Shown: one piece after another, positions 36,708-49,079 of the stretch
Numbering within the stretch: position 1 is the first letter of the stretch
Layout: every line of letters begins with the position of its first letter
NCBI GenBank assembly: GCA_003024785.1
Contig: PUQB01000377.1
Coordinates: forward strand, 29,172 to 93,171
Origin: Selaginella tamariscina
Lineage: Eukaryota; Streptophyta; Lycopodiopsida; Selaginellales; Selaginellaceae
Direction of reading: 5' to 3'
Length of the DNA stretch: 64,000 nucleotides
Program-made: the position numbers and the translations under genes
Notes under the pieces: model-generated
What the model was told of the DNA's origin: nothing
Seen by the model: the letters and a program-made list of their open reading frames with translations, nothing else
The model's database searches: none

Positions 36708-37220
36708 ATGAGCTTCAAACTTTACATTTTCGCTTTGGCATGGTTTTTTACTTGCGTAATTTATACAGTAAAAGCCCCACGTCCTGGCACTCTACTCTGC
36801 TATGACAACGGAAGAAGAAGCACTAATGTAAATGATTTATGTGATTGTTCTGCCCTGGTTATTAACGACATTACAACTGATCGCACTCCACGTCAGTACA
36901 TTCGTCGAAGAGGGGTCATATCAATGTTTGTTCGTGTCACTCAGTATCACGAGGGAGCTGGTGGAAGATATGATCCAAATGATTCTACGTTTGCAGATTT
37001 CTGGAGTGCAGTTAACAATCTGTGGGACGAATGTCTTGCATATAATTATCCTGGAGGACAAGTTATCTTTGACGATGGTTCTATGCGTGTTGAAATCGTA
37101 CGTCTGAGAGACGAGTTGATCAAGTACCTCAACAACAACAACAACACGTCTAGTAACCTGATCAAGGACGCAAGGAATAAGACATATAGTGCTGGGATAA
37201 CGGGAACATGCTCATATTAA
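36708..37220 (+). CDS. Small secreted cysteine-containing protein, type A (KP4/Ecp2-like fold, tentative)
   Basis: A whole 170-residue frame with no intron. Signal peptide at residues 1-23, then a mature protein with cysteines at 31, 45, 47, 109 and 168, the DLCDCSALVINDI block, a GVISMFVRV run, the helix-like FADFWSAVNNLWDEC and GGQVIFDDG. An Asn-rich NNNNN stretch with glycosylation sites precedes the basic C-terminus. It differs from the 17,838 copy by substitutions such as PRPGT/ARPST and an in-frame change in Asn repeat length. AATAAA signals occur at about 37,240 and 37,281. Its upstream region was cut by the MULE about 200 bp before the start, so the partner gene is displaced, but the proximal promoter block is intact. 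The protein family call is by eye. Confidence 0.6.
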   Translation: MSFKLYIFALAWFFTCVIYTVKAPRPGTLLCYDNGRRSTNVNDLCDCSALVINDITTDRTPRQYIRRRGVISMFVRVTQYHEGAGGRYDPNDSTFADFWSAVNNLWDECLAYNYPGGQVIFDDGSMRVEIVRLRDELIKYLNNNNNTSSNLIKDARNKTYSAGITGTCSY

Positions 37221-38199
37221 TGGATCAAGGAAGCAAAGAATAAAACATATTATGTATAATTTGTTTTCTGTCTTCCGGCAGAATAAAATCTTATATTAAT
37301 TCAGGCATTAATTTGTGTAATTTGAGTAGTTGGTGTGTTCAGTTAAAATTTCCTTTATAATATTATGCTATTATATTAAAACAACTCGATAGCACTTAAC
37401 TTTTGCATGACACACATATATGTTAGAGAATATATATATATATATACCGGAGGCAACAGCTGAGAAATATTCTCGATTTTGAGAAGGATTTGGTGTTAGA
37501 TAGAGCGTACATTTTTCTTCACTCACAATCTAGTAATTATATGTTCTGTTTCTAATATTCTACGTAATAAGCGATAATATCAATTTTTCCAATAAAATTA
37601 CAGATGCAAAAATGTTAAAATTTTATTATATAGACTCTTGCATTTAGCCTAGTATATGCATAGACTACTGATGACATATACATAAATATAGTATAGAAAA
37701 ATCTAAACATAGGTACTTTTTGAACAATAGAATTCTCTCCCTTTCTAATAATACAAAAAAACATATATAATATTCCAAACATAAGTCGTAGTGCAACACT
37801 AGATTACACATACGTGTGTGTGTACTTATGGCTAGAGGAACTCGACATTTTCTATTATGTATACGTTTTGACACACACCCACAGATTAAGTAAATAAATG
37901 GTTACTTGCACATAAACTTGAAGTGAATGGCTCACTCAGAACTTACTTGTAAATAACACATCATAAACTACAAATAAATTTATTAGAGGCTTTTGAATTT
38001 ATGGTAATTAAAAGTTTATTAGATGTTAATCATTAGATCAACTACAAAACAAACAATTCTGGACTTAACACAGGCGTGCATACATACACATAATGTGTGT
38101 ATACACACACACACACACAAAAAAAAAAAAAAAAACACGAACCTTTGAGAAACCATTTCGTAAGTCCTCAACGACAAACCCAGAGGAACGCAATCTACA

Positions 38200-38481
38200 C
38201 CGTAGACGTGTCGGAGGATGCTGTCGATTGAAACATCTAAATGATGATTTTTAATTCCCTTAACATCGCACAATATCAATAACTATATTACTTAAATAGA
38301 AATTCAATTTTCAATATACAACATTATTTTATCTGAACACACACACTCATATAATATACAAAATCAAACATGTTCAATTCTACACATATCACTTATTTCA
38401 ACCGTAGCATTCACACAGCTAATATAATACAGCAAAACAACTGTGCATTGCAGGCTAAGAGATACTTGAGACACTAGCCAT
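38200..38481 (-). pseudogene. Head-to-head partner remnant upstream of type B (R4)
   Basis: ATG at 38,481 with a short signal-like segment reading leftward, 312 bp from the type B start. Broken; function unknown. The 140-bp conserved block lies at its downstream end. Confidence 0.4.
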
Positions 38482-38751
38482 GTACACTAACCAAAACAAG
38501 TTGAGAAACTTACGAGTGTGATTAGCTTATACATTTCCAGAATTTATATAGAGGAAATATTAATAGTGTTAAACAATGCGATGCCAATGTTAATAAAAAT
38601 TAACTTATTTCATTATTCTAAATGATATCAACTGTTGCACATGTTGTCCTGTACGTTCGTAGCAAATAACTATGCTATAAGTCAACCTTAGAAGCTTGCG
38701 ACCATCGGGTTGCACACAACACGTTTGTTTTTTTTGTACTAGATGATATTC

Positions 38752-38759
38752 TATAAATA
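38752..38759 (+). promoter_or_regulatory. TATA box of type B
   Basis: TATAAATA about 34 bp ahead of the start codon at 38,793. It is conserved in all six type B copies. Confidence 0.55.
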
Positions 38760-38792
38760 TCGATACAGATAGTAATATGAGACTAAGCAAAG

Positions 38793-39257
38793 ATGAGCTT
38801 CAAACTTTACAGTTTCGCATTGTCATGGTTTTTTACTTGTGTAATTTATACAGTAAAAGCAGCACGATAAGATCATGCTATTACAACGGAAGGAGGAACA
38901 CTTATGTAAATGATTTATGTGATTGTTCTGCCCTGGTTATTAACGACATTACAACTGATCGCCGTCCAGGTCAGTACACTCGTCGAAGAGGGCCCATATC
39001 AATGTATGTTCGTGTCACTGAGTACCACGAGGGAGTTGGTGGAAGATATGATCCAAATGATTCCACGTTTGCAGATTTCTGGGACGCAGTCAACAATCTA
39101 TGGGACGTGTGCCTTTCATATAATTATCCTATAGGAGAAGTTACCTTCGACGATGGTTCTATGCGTGCGCGTCTGAGAAATGTGTTGATCGAGTACCTCA
39201 ACAACAGCAACAACACGTCTAGAGGAATAAGACATAACAGGAACATGCTCATATTAA
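38793..39257 (+). pseudogene. Type B small secreted-protein gene, fossil
   Basis: Best-preserved type B copy. An open frame of 167 codons overlaps it but begins with a different, unrelated-looking N-terminus, because the family's signal-peptide frame is broken. It looks broken in about two places. The central NDLCDCSALVINDI, ADFWDAVNNLWDVC and GEVTFDDG blocks are intact. It is 2,085 bp downstream of the whole type A. Confidence 0.6.
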
Positions 39258-39594
39258 AAAATCAAGGATGCAAAGAATAAAACATACAGGAAGAACATAT
39301 GTGATTTGTTTTAAGTCCTCCTAGAGAACATAAGATGTCAATTAAGTTTTTTCCACCACAGTAGAACTTGTGATGGAAGATGAATAAGATTCTATATTAG
39401 CTCCGGCATAGAAAAGAGGATAAAATCTCCTTTATAATATTATAGTACCATATTAACGCAACTCACATATAATAGCCTTCGTTAACATACTTAAGCACTC
39501 AAGTAGTTTTGCATGACACACATACACAGTGCATGTGTGCCTGCAAACGTCAAACGAACTATAGCTTACTATTATTGTCACCATTTATGTTAGA

Positions 39595-39633
<39 letters not shown>

Positions 39634-39640
39634 ATATGCT
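39595..39640. repeat. TA microsatellite
   Basis: Alternating TA downstream of type B, at the same relative place as the long runs at 11,941 and 47,721. Confidence 0.8.
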
Positions 39641-40234
39641 TTTTAAGGTAAAGAATGCCTTCTTAGTAAGCAATATAAATAGCTGAGAACTATTCTCGAC
39701 TTTTAATGGATGGACGGACTCTAGTCAGGCAACATTTCCTTGACTCACATTAATAACTTATTAATAATTATATGTTCTGTTCTAATATTCTACTTAATAA
39801 GCAATAATATCAAAAGTTTTCTATAAAGTTACAGATGCAAAAATGTAATAATTTTATATATAGTCTTCTAACCTCGTATATACATAGATAAATATAGAAA
39901 AATCTAAATATAATTCGACATAGGTATTTTTTAAATGTTTTCCACCAAACATTAGTATGTGCATTACATATAAACATGCACATACATGTACATTCTTACA
40001 CACACACACACACACATACACATTTATATTTAAAGTAAACTGTCTGAGAGGAGAAAATGCTTTCCCTGTGCCATCCAATAAAACAGTTCATTTAATATCC
40101 AGTACCAATCCAAATAGTACCATCCAATATAAGAGTTACAATCTCTACTATGTATACGTTATGGAGAGGTGATAAAAATCCCCTTTTGTCTGCCATTCTT
40201 GAGTATATGTTCATTTAAAAGATACATTGACTTG

Positions 40235-40268
40235 TACAGACACACACACACACACACACACACACACA
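40235..40268. repeat. CA microsatellite
   Basis: About 15 CA repeats, one of many CA/GT tracts in the downstream flank of type B. Apparent His/Thr-rich or Cys/Val-rich open frames in the window come from these tracts. Confidence 0.85.
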
Positions 40269-40769
40269 TTAAGTAACAATGTTCACATCAAATAAACGGT
40301 TACTTGCACATAACTTGAAGGAATGTCTCACTCAGAATTTACTTGTGTGCATGAATAACTACAAATAAATTTAGTAAGAGGCTTTTGGATTTATGGTAAT
40401 TAAAAGTTCATTAGATGGTAATCATCAGAAACTACGAAACAAACAACACAGGCGTGATTACACATAATGTGTGTATATGCACACACTCACGCACACACGA
40501 ACCTTTGAGAAACCATTTTGTAAGTCCTCAATGACGGACCAGATCTACACCGTAGATATGTTAGGGGATGTTCACGCAGGCTGTCGATTGAAACATCAAC
40601 AATAGTCCATATTACCCGTTCAAAATATATCTCTCGGGTTCGAACTGTATCTGCAATTCTACATCAACTACCAACCAAATACATTTATCCCTATATATGC
40701 GCATATATATACATTAATCTACACATAACAGATGCATTATGTATACAATATACTATGTGTGTGTGTGTG

Positions 40770-40806
<37 letters not shown>

Positions 40807-40999
40807 CAAAACAGAGCACTGGCTACCGCAGACAAACATTCTTTAGTGCTCCTGCCTCAGAGATAAAACGGTAAAATGACAAAGTATCGAGCTAATTTAT
40901 AAATTGAAACTTCCAGAATTATATATATATATATATATACACTATAAATTTTCTATATATATACATTATATAAAATATTGTTATATTGTAGGATAAAGA

Positions 41000-42341
41000 A
41001 ATTAATTAACCCTTGCACCACTTCTACTAACATGGCTGCACGTTTACCAATATCCCAGCGGATAATTGATTTGACATGTGACTTTGAAGTTTTAGTTTTT
41101 CATTAGGTTTCATTATTTTAATTCGATAGGCCTCTTCGACAAATGTCCTTTTTTTTATTTATTAATTTATAACTCCCAATATGCCTATTAAAAGTTGCCA
41201 TATGTGAAAGACATTAAATATACAAATCAATCCATGTAACACATAACCACCTTTACAATGGAGGTGACCTTAAAAGTTAAAAGGAGATATCATAAACATA
41301 CAAGGTTGTGAGGGGTTAAGATAAAAGACAAATATAGGACTAATACAATAGGAGGTAATAATAAGAAGTAGTGGGATTTATAGTTTCTCTAATTGAAGTC
41401 TCACTAGAAAACAATGGTATTAAAAGTTAAGGGTGCAAACATAAGAAATCATTATTAAAATTAATATTAAACCATTTTTCATATTGCTTAGTAAAATGCT
41501 AATGAATAATAATAATTTTAGGTTGAATGATCGATTTTAAGATACATTAGTTATTTATTAACACATATTTGTTCATAAATAAATGACAAAAAATACTATA
41601 AAAAAAGCTCCGATGTATTTCTTTACTTTAATTGTATTATAGATGATAAATAAATCATTTGTTATATATTAATATTGAGAAATACTAACCAAATGTTTTA
41701 AGTGAGATAAATAAGTAATTTAAGTTCATAAATTTGGATCCACATACTTTTTTTTAAGCATATAATTAACACATGGTTTTGATTCATTATTTTTAATTTG
41801 TAAATAAAATTAAAATTAATTATAAGAAAATAACAAACTTGTTTAAGAGATGAGAGTTTTAAGATAATAATTTTTAATTTCCAAATCTTCTTATTGTAAA
41901 GTTGCTCATTGAAACATCTAATTAAAATCCTATAATATATAGAATTTAATATGTTTATTTAACATTTATATGTCATATACCTTAATACGTAAATGTATAG
42001 ATGCATAGAGTTTATGTTCAATTTACATTGAAACCAACATGTTTTTATTTAAAATATATAATAGTAATAACAATAAGATTAGAAAAGTTATGAAATGAGA
42101 ATACATACACTATAATTGGCAAGAGTTCGATCCTAACAATGTTTTTATTATAAAGTATTTAAATATATATTAATGAACCTAAAAATTATGGGCATTTTAA
42201 ACATATAAACAATTGAAATAATAAATCATGTAGGATGAATATTTAAGATAATAATATGCAAAACATGTTGTCCTTGTGTAATAAAAGTGTGATAAAACAT
42301 GTTAATAAAGTGTAAATATTATACTTATAAGGTTATTACAT
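41000..42341. other. AT-rich spacer of R4, truncated
   Basis: Matches the first part of the R5 spacer (49,100-50,830) and stops at 42,341. No gene seen. One shortened copy of the ~225-bp repeat is at 41,260-41,410. Confidence 0.7.
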
Positions 42342-42821
42342 ATAATTATTATGTGGGTAACTATTTGGTATATATTTCATGAATAAAACATGAAATAAAA
42401 TAATGATAAATACTTAAAAGATTTATTAATAATGTACAAATATCTTTATTATTATATGCATTCACTATGTGGTTTATTGGATTAATCCTCCTCTATTTAG
42501 CCTTAATCTTATGAATCTGTATAGAAAAATTAAATTATAATTACATTTATAAGAACATATTAATATTATTACCTTTCTTTTCTGCTTATTATATATAATT
42601 GTCACTCAATATCATTGTTTTTGTCTTTATTACCATTATTAATTGAGAAAGGAAAACTTAAATTGCACACACATTAATTATTATATTATATTATTATATT
42701 AACCACAACAATATTATATTCATCCCACACCAAAATTATATTTGGTATAAAGTTATCCCATCAATGCTACATCTATTAAATTGTCTACATCTACACCAAG
42801 GTTATATCCATTAAGTTGCCC
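42342..42821. other. Unique AT-rich block at the inner palindrome boundary
   Basis: About 480 bp with no match elsewhere in the window. Its right end runs into a decayed ~36-bp minisatellite (CACCAAGG...TTAAG...GCCCTTAG, about 2.5 units, 42,730-42,870) that extends into the arm. No gene seen. It may be the scar of the rearrangement that made the inverted repeat. Confidence 0.6.
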
Positions 42822-42885
42822 TTAGTCAAGTTACTTGCACCAAGGGTATCTCCTTAAGATGCCCTTAGTTGAGTTTTTTCATCAA

Positions 42886-43799
42886 TGCCATAGTTTTTAC
42901 CATGATTATTTTTTATTTTTAAAAGTTGAACTGTTAATACTTTGAATTATGTTGTTGAATCTCTGAATATAAGGAGAAATAACACCTAGTGCTTATAAAT
43001 GATTCAGTTTGTTATTATTAAGTATCTCAAAAAACTCTAAGTGAAGGCAAAACTTACCTTATAAAACTTTCCCTTTATTTTTCATGTTTATATTAGATTT
43101 TTGGTTGATTCTAATAAGTTCTACATATCAAATATAGTTAGAAACACCCTTAGGGTTTACCTAACCCTTAAGTCCCTAAACCCTCAAGATAGGGTTTAAT
43201 GGTAGGCGAGCCATTAGGTTTGATTCATCAAATGTAAATATATTGGGACTGGCATTCAATGTGTTAGGATCGTAGTTAGACATGTAGAAGGATCCTAGAT
43301 GTGTTTTATTTCATGGGCAAATTCAATACACTGTTTGAGGCGGAGTACGGCATACCCGGATAAAGATAAGGAGTTACAGTAACTGAATGGATAAGGCTAA
43401 GAGGTAATTACTATAACTGCTAGTACAGGACCAAGAGTACGGGTATAGATAGACCAGATTAGGACTAGAACGGGATCCCGAGTATACTGTAATGTTGTAC
43501 TATGTGCCATGTGCGGAGTTTCTTTTCACTCTCAATACAACTATCTCTTGCTTATCTTACTGTTCTGATGTATACTATTCTTTTCTCAGTTTTGTGATGG
43601 ATCTGCAGTACTGCTACCTACTACAAACCTTGCCATCCTTACCCTTTCTTGACCTTCTGAAGTCTGACCTGTTCTTTATTTCGATAGACCCTTAATACGG
43701 GTTGTCGGTGTGACCACTGCTACATTTTAGTCTGTAGGATTTTCTCTGTTTAGCATATGGCAACCACGGAGGGATGGTCGTATTAGTAGGTAACTGACA
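42886..43799 (+). repeat. LTR of the gypsy fragment (right arm)
   Basis: Same LTR as 15,958-16,873. The small open frame at 43,492-43,695 is conserved only because the LTR is. Confidence 0.75.
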
Positions 43800-45659
43800 A
43801 TGTGTTTGTAGAATGTACTAGGATGGGTAGATCGATACCCGAAGAAGTGTTGGAGTTTGAAGAGAAATTACGGCAGAAGAAGAAATTTGAGGCTTTTCAT
43901 AGGCTCAGAAGTGAGTACTTAATACAATCGGGACAACTATCACAGAGACGAAAGAGCGCTCAACAAAGATAGCATGAGAATGGATCTGCTGCATCTAGTA
44001 GTAAGTGAATGGATGATTACCAACGTATTCTTGTAGAACATCAACGATATGAAGAGATAAGGCAGAGACAACAAAGAGAGAGCAAGGAGCGATACTTACG
44101 ACGACAAGCAGTAATAGAGACCCATAAAAAAATTGAGGAAGAAGTGAAGAACAAAGAAGGAAGGAGCGAAGGAGCAAACTGAAGCTCGACGAGAAGAGCA
44201 ACAGCAAACAAAGTACGATGAGGTTATGGAGGAAGAGGACAACAATTAGGAAAGTTACGATCACGAAAAACACGTACCAACACGAGGAAACTGGGATCTG
44301 TTGGCAATTGAAGCACCTTGACGAAATGGGAACACTAACAATTACGGGGAAAGTTATACCATCTACCTTTTCAGGTCTAGAGAACAAGGATACGAATCTC
44401 ATATACAGCAATTTGAGAAGGCGTGTGAAGCTGACAAAATCAAGGATGAATACGAGAAGTTCTGAATATTTCCATTTACATTGAAGGGAGATGCTAGTGA
44501 TTGGTATTACAAAAATGCCATCACAATCGACAAGTACGATACACTACTTGCACTGTTCAGGAATTACTATGTACGCAATATCGCAAACGAGACCCGACAG
44601 TACAATTACAGGAAATACGACAAGGTCCTATGGAGGTGGTGAAAGATTACATGCGAAGATTTTGGAGGATACACAACCGCTGCGAGGTGGGAGATGTTAA
44701 TGATAAATTGGCAAGGAAAAGGTATATCAACGGACTACGGGACAATTTACAGCTCCAAGTACAACTGATAAAACCGCATGATCTAAGAGATGCAATCAAA
44801 GAAGCTAAACAAATTGAAATACTGATACCTCCGAGATACGTAGATGACGATGAACGAGAACTAAGAAGGCAATATTGAAAGGAGAACGAGATATGGGCAA
44901 GATCCAAAGTAATATTTTTGTATAACATGCAAGAATGAAGGACATAATGCTTCTGAATGTAAAGTACCCAAGTGTCAAATGTGTGGAAATGAAGCAAAGC
45001 AATGTCGAAGTGCGGGATATAAACCCCAACCAATGATTGGACGCACTAAGGGCTACCCACCACCACGACCCAGATGGGACACACCAGGAATGCGAACCCA
45101 TATGACTATCCCACAATCTCGGAATGCAACCCCATATGATTATCCACAAAGATCATATAATGGAGAACGAAGAAATGGCAATGGAAGGTGATTTCCCCGC
45201 GAATTCAGAGCATTTTATTGACAAGACAATAATACAGAGATACCCGCGAGGGGGACAATCTCTATTACCAGCCCCACCAAACGGGACCCCTTTATTGCCA
45301 CCAATACCACCTCCACCAGCATTACGAGGTCTAAATCCAAATGTGACATGCTTCAAATGTGGAGAGAAAGGCACTATTCCACTGAATGCAATAGACTCAA
45401 CAATGTTTGATGCTACCGTGTGGAGAGCTGGACATTATCACCAGAGTGTCCACAACGCGAATTTAACATCGGAACATCACCCATAGAACCAACAACATGG
45501 AGAATTGAAGTTCAACAAGAAAATGATCCAGAGGATGACATGAAGAGCAAAATCACGAGTGCAAATGGGAAGAAGATACAGAATTACCCTCAACAGAAAC
45601 GTATGCAGTAACAGGCTAAACGAGTACGGGTAAACCAAACAAAGAAGAGACGATACACA
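42886..45659 (+). mobile_element. Ty3/gypsy LTR-retrotransposon fragment (LTR plus gag), right arm
   Basis: Mirror of 14,084-16,873. LTR at 42,886-43,799 (914 bp, starts TGCCATAG and ends CTGACA), gag from ATG 43,823 with a charged N-terminus (MGRSIPEEVLEFEEK), a Retrotrans_gag core (about 44,480-44,880) and zinc-knuckle motifs such as CKNEGHNASEC and CFKCGEKG. No pol region and no second LTR. The gag is broken in several places. The element ends abruptly in the downstream flank of a lost type A copy. No primer-binding site could be assigned with confidence. Confidence 0.87.
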
Positions 45660-46935
45660 AACTAGATGGAGTGTACATTTTTCTTCACTCAAATCTAGTA
45701 ATTATATGTTCTGTTTCTAAATTCTCTACGTAATAAGCGTTAATATTAATTTTTCCAATAAAGTTACAGATGCAAAAATGTTAAAATTTTATTATATAGA
45801 CTCTTGCATTTTATAGTACATAGACTATTGATGACATATACATAAATATAGTATAGAAAATCTAAACAGAGGTACTTTTTGAACAATAGAATTCTCTCCC
45901 TTACTAATAATACAAAAAAACATATACAATATTCCAAACATAAGACGTAGTGCAACACTAGATTACACATACATGTGTGTGTGTGTACTTATGGCTAGAG
46001 GAACTCAACATTTTCTATTATGTATACGTTTTGACACACACCCACAGATTAAGTAAATAAATGGTTACTTGCACATAAACTTGAAGTGAATGGCTCACTC
46101 GAACTTGTAAATAAACATCATAAACTACAAATAAATTTAATAGAGGCTTTTGAATTTATGGTAATTAAAAGTTTATTAGATGTTAATCATTAGATCAACT
46201 ACAAAACAAACAATTCTGGACTTAACACAGGCGTGCATACATACACATAATGTGTGTATACACACACACACAAAAAAAAAAAAAAAAAACACGAACCTTT
46301 GAGAAACCATTTCGTAAGTCCTCAACGGCAAACCCAGAGGAACGCAATCTACACCGTAGATGTGTTGGAGGATGCTGTCGATTGAAACATCTAAATGATG
46401 ATTTTAATTCCCTTAACATCGCACAATATCAATAACTATATTACTTAAATAGAAATTCAATTTTCAATATACAACATTATTTTATCTGAACACACACACT
46501 CATATAATATACAAAATCAAACATGTTCAATTCTACACATATCACTTATTTCAACCGTAGCATTCACAAAGCTAATATAATATAGCAAAACAAATGTGCA
46601 TTGCAGGCTAAGATACTTGAGACACTAGCCATGTACACTAACCAAAACAAGTTGAGAAACTTACGAGTGTGATTAGCTTATACATTTCCAGAATTTATAT
46701 AGAGGAAATATTAATAGTGTTAAACAATGCGATGCCAATGTTAATAAAAATTAACTTATTTCATTATTCTAAATGATATCAACTGTTGCACATGTTGTCC
46801 TGTACGTTCGTAGCAAATAACTATGCTATAAGTCAACCTTAGAAGATCGGGTTGCACACAGCACGTTTGTTTTTTTTTTGTACTAGATGATATTCTATAA
46901 ATATCGATACAGATAGTAATATGAGACTAAGCAAG

Positions 46936-47403
46936 ATGAGCTTCAAACTTTACAGTTTCGCATTGTCATGGTTTTTTACTTGTGTAATTTATACAGTAAA
47001 AGCAGCACGATAAGATGCTATTACAACGGAAGAAGAGCACTAATGTAAATGATTTATGTGATTGTTCTGCCCTGGTTATTAACGACATTACAACTGATCG
47101 CCGTCCAGGTCAGTACACTCGTCGAAGAGGGCCCATATCAATGTATGTTCGTGTCACTGAGTACCACGAGGGAGTTGGTGGAAGATATGATCCAAATGAT
47201 TCCACGTTTGCAGATTTCTGGGACGCAGTCAACAATGTGGCCTTTCATATGAATTATCCTATAGGAGAAGTTACCTTCGACGATGGTTCTATGCGTGTAC
47301 GTCGAGAAATGTGTTGATCGAGTACCTCAACAACAGCAACAACACGTCTATAACCTGAATCAAGGACGCAAGATAAGACATAACAGGAACATGCTCATAT
47401 TAA
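46936..47403 (+). pseudogene. Type B small secreted-protein gene, fossil
   Basis: Mirror of 12,355-12,803. It looks broken, with about three or four breaks. A TATAAATA box is at about 46,895. The central block is recognisable. Confidence 0.6.
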
Positions 47404-47720
47404 TAAATCAAGGATGCAAAGAATAAAACATACGGAAGAACATATGTGATTTGTTTGAAGTCCTCCTAGATGTCAATTAATTTTTTTTCTTTCCACCACA
47501 GTAGAACTTGTGATGGAAGATGAATAAGATTCTTATAACTCAGGCATAGAAAAGAGGATAAAATCTCCTTTATAATATTATAGTACATATTAACGCAACT
47601 CACATACAATAGCCTTTCGTTAACTACTTACGCACTCAAGTAGTTTTGCATGACACACATACACAGTGCATGTGTGCCTGCATGAACTATAGCTTACTAT
47701 TATTGTCACCCTTTATGTTA

Positions 47721-47760
47721 GAATATATATAATATATATATATATATATATAATATATAT

Positions 47761-47818
<58 letters not shown>
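47721..47818. repeat. Long TA microsatellite
   Basis: About 98 bp of TA with occasional AATA interruptions, downstream of type B. It is the longest simple repeat in the window. Confidence 0.92.
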
Positions 47819-47819
<1 letters not shown>

Positions 47820-49079
47820 TTTTAAGGTAAAAAATATAAATAGCTGAGAGCTATTCTCGACTTTTAGATAGATCGACGGACTCTAGTCAGACAACATTTC
47901 TTTGACTCACATTAATAACTTATCTAATAATTATATGTTCTGTTCTAATATTCTAATAATATCATAAGTTTTCTATAAAGTTACAGATGCAAAAATGTAT
48001 TAATTTTATATATACAGTAATCTTCTAACCTCGTATATACATAGATTACTGTTGATAAATATAGAAAAATCTATATATAATTCGACATAGGTATTTTTTA
48101 AATGTTTTCCACCAAACATTAGTATGTGCATTACATATAAACATGCACATACATGTATACATGTACATTCTTACACACACACACACACACACACACATTT
48201 ATATTTAAAGTATACGGTCTGAGAGGAGCCATCCGATAAAACAGTTCATTCAATATCCAATACCAATCCAAATAGTACCATCAGTTTACAATCTCTACTA
48301 TGTATACGTTAGGGAGAGGTGATAAAAATCCCCTTTTGTCTGCCATTCTTGTGTATATGTTCATTTAAAAGATACATTGACTTGTACAGATAAACACACA
48401 CACACACATTAAGTACCAATGTTCACATCAAATAAACGGTTACTTGCACATAAACTTGAAGGGAATGTCTCACTTAGAATTTACTTGCGTGCATGAATAA
48501 CTACAAATAAATTTAGTAAGAGGCTTTTAGATTTATGGTAATTAAAAGTTCATTAGATGGTAATCAGCAGAAACTACGAAACAAAACAGGCGTGATTACA
48601 TACACATAATGTGTGTATATGCACACACGCACACACACACGAACCTTTGAGAAACCATTTTGTAAGTCCTCAATGACGGACAAGATCTACACCGTAGATA
48701 TGTTGGAGGATGTTCACGCAGGCTGTCGATTGAAACATCAACAATAGTCCATATTACCCGTTCAAAATATATCTCTCGGGTTCGAACTGTATCTGCAATT
48801 CTACATCAACTACCAACCAAGTAACACATAACAGATGCATTATGTATACAATATACTAATAAATAAATAATAAATAAATAAAAAATATATATATCAAAAA
48901 CAGAGCACTGGCTACCGCAGACAAACATTCTTTAGTGCTCCTGCCTCAGTAGAGGAGCGACTCATAATACCAAACGGTAAAATGACAAAGTATCAAGTTA
49001 ATTTATAAATTGAAACTTCCAGAATAATCATATATTACACTATAAATTTTATATATATATATATATATATTATAAAAAA

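Larger units (their letters stand above)
25093..42341 (+). repeat. Secreted-protein A-B unit R4, interrupted by the 10.8-kb MULE
   Basis: A unit made of 25,093-25,672 and 36,499-42,341. The insertion at 25,673-36,498 separates the partner remnant (25,605) from its type A gene (36,708). The spacer stops at 42,341. With the insertion removed, the distance from type A in R3 to type A here is about 8.04 kb. Confidence 0.85.

Noticed and set aside
38777-39280. 167-codon frame over a type B copy taken as an intact alternative protein
   Set aside because: Its N-terminus is an out-of-frame reading of the conserved signal-peptide region; the family comparison shows the copy is a fossil.
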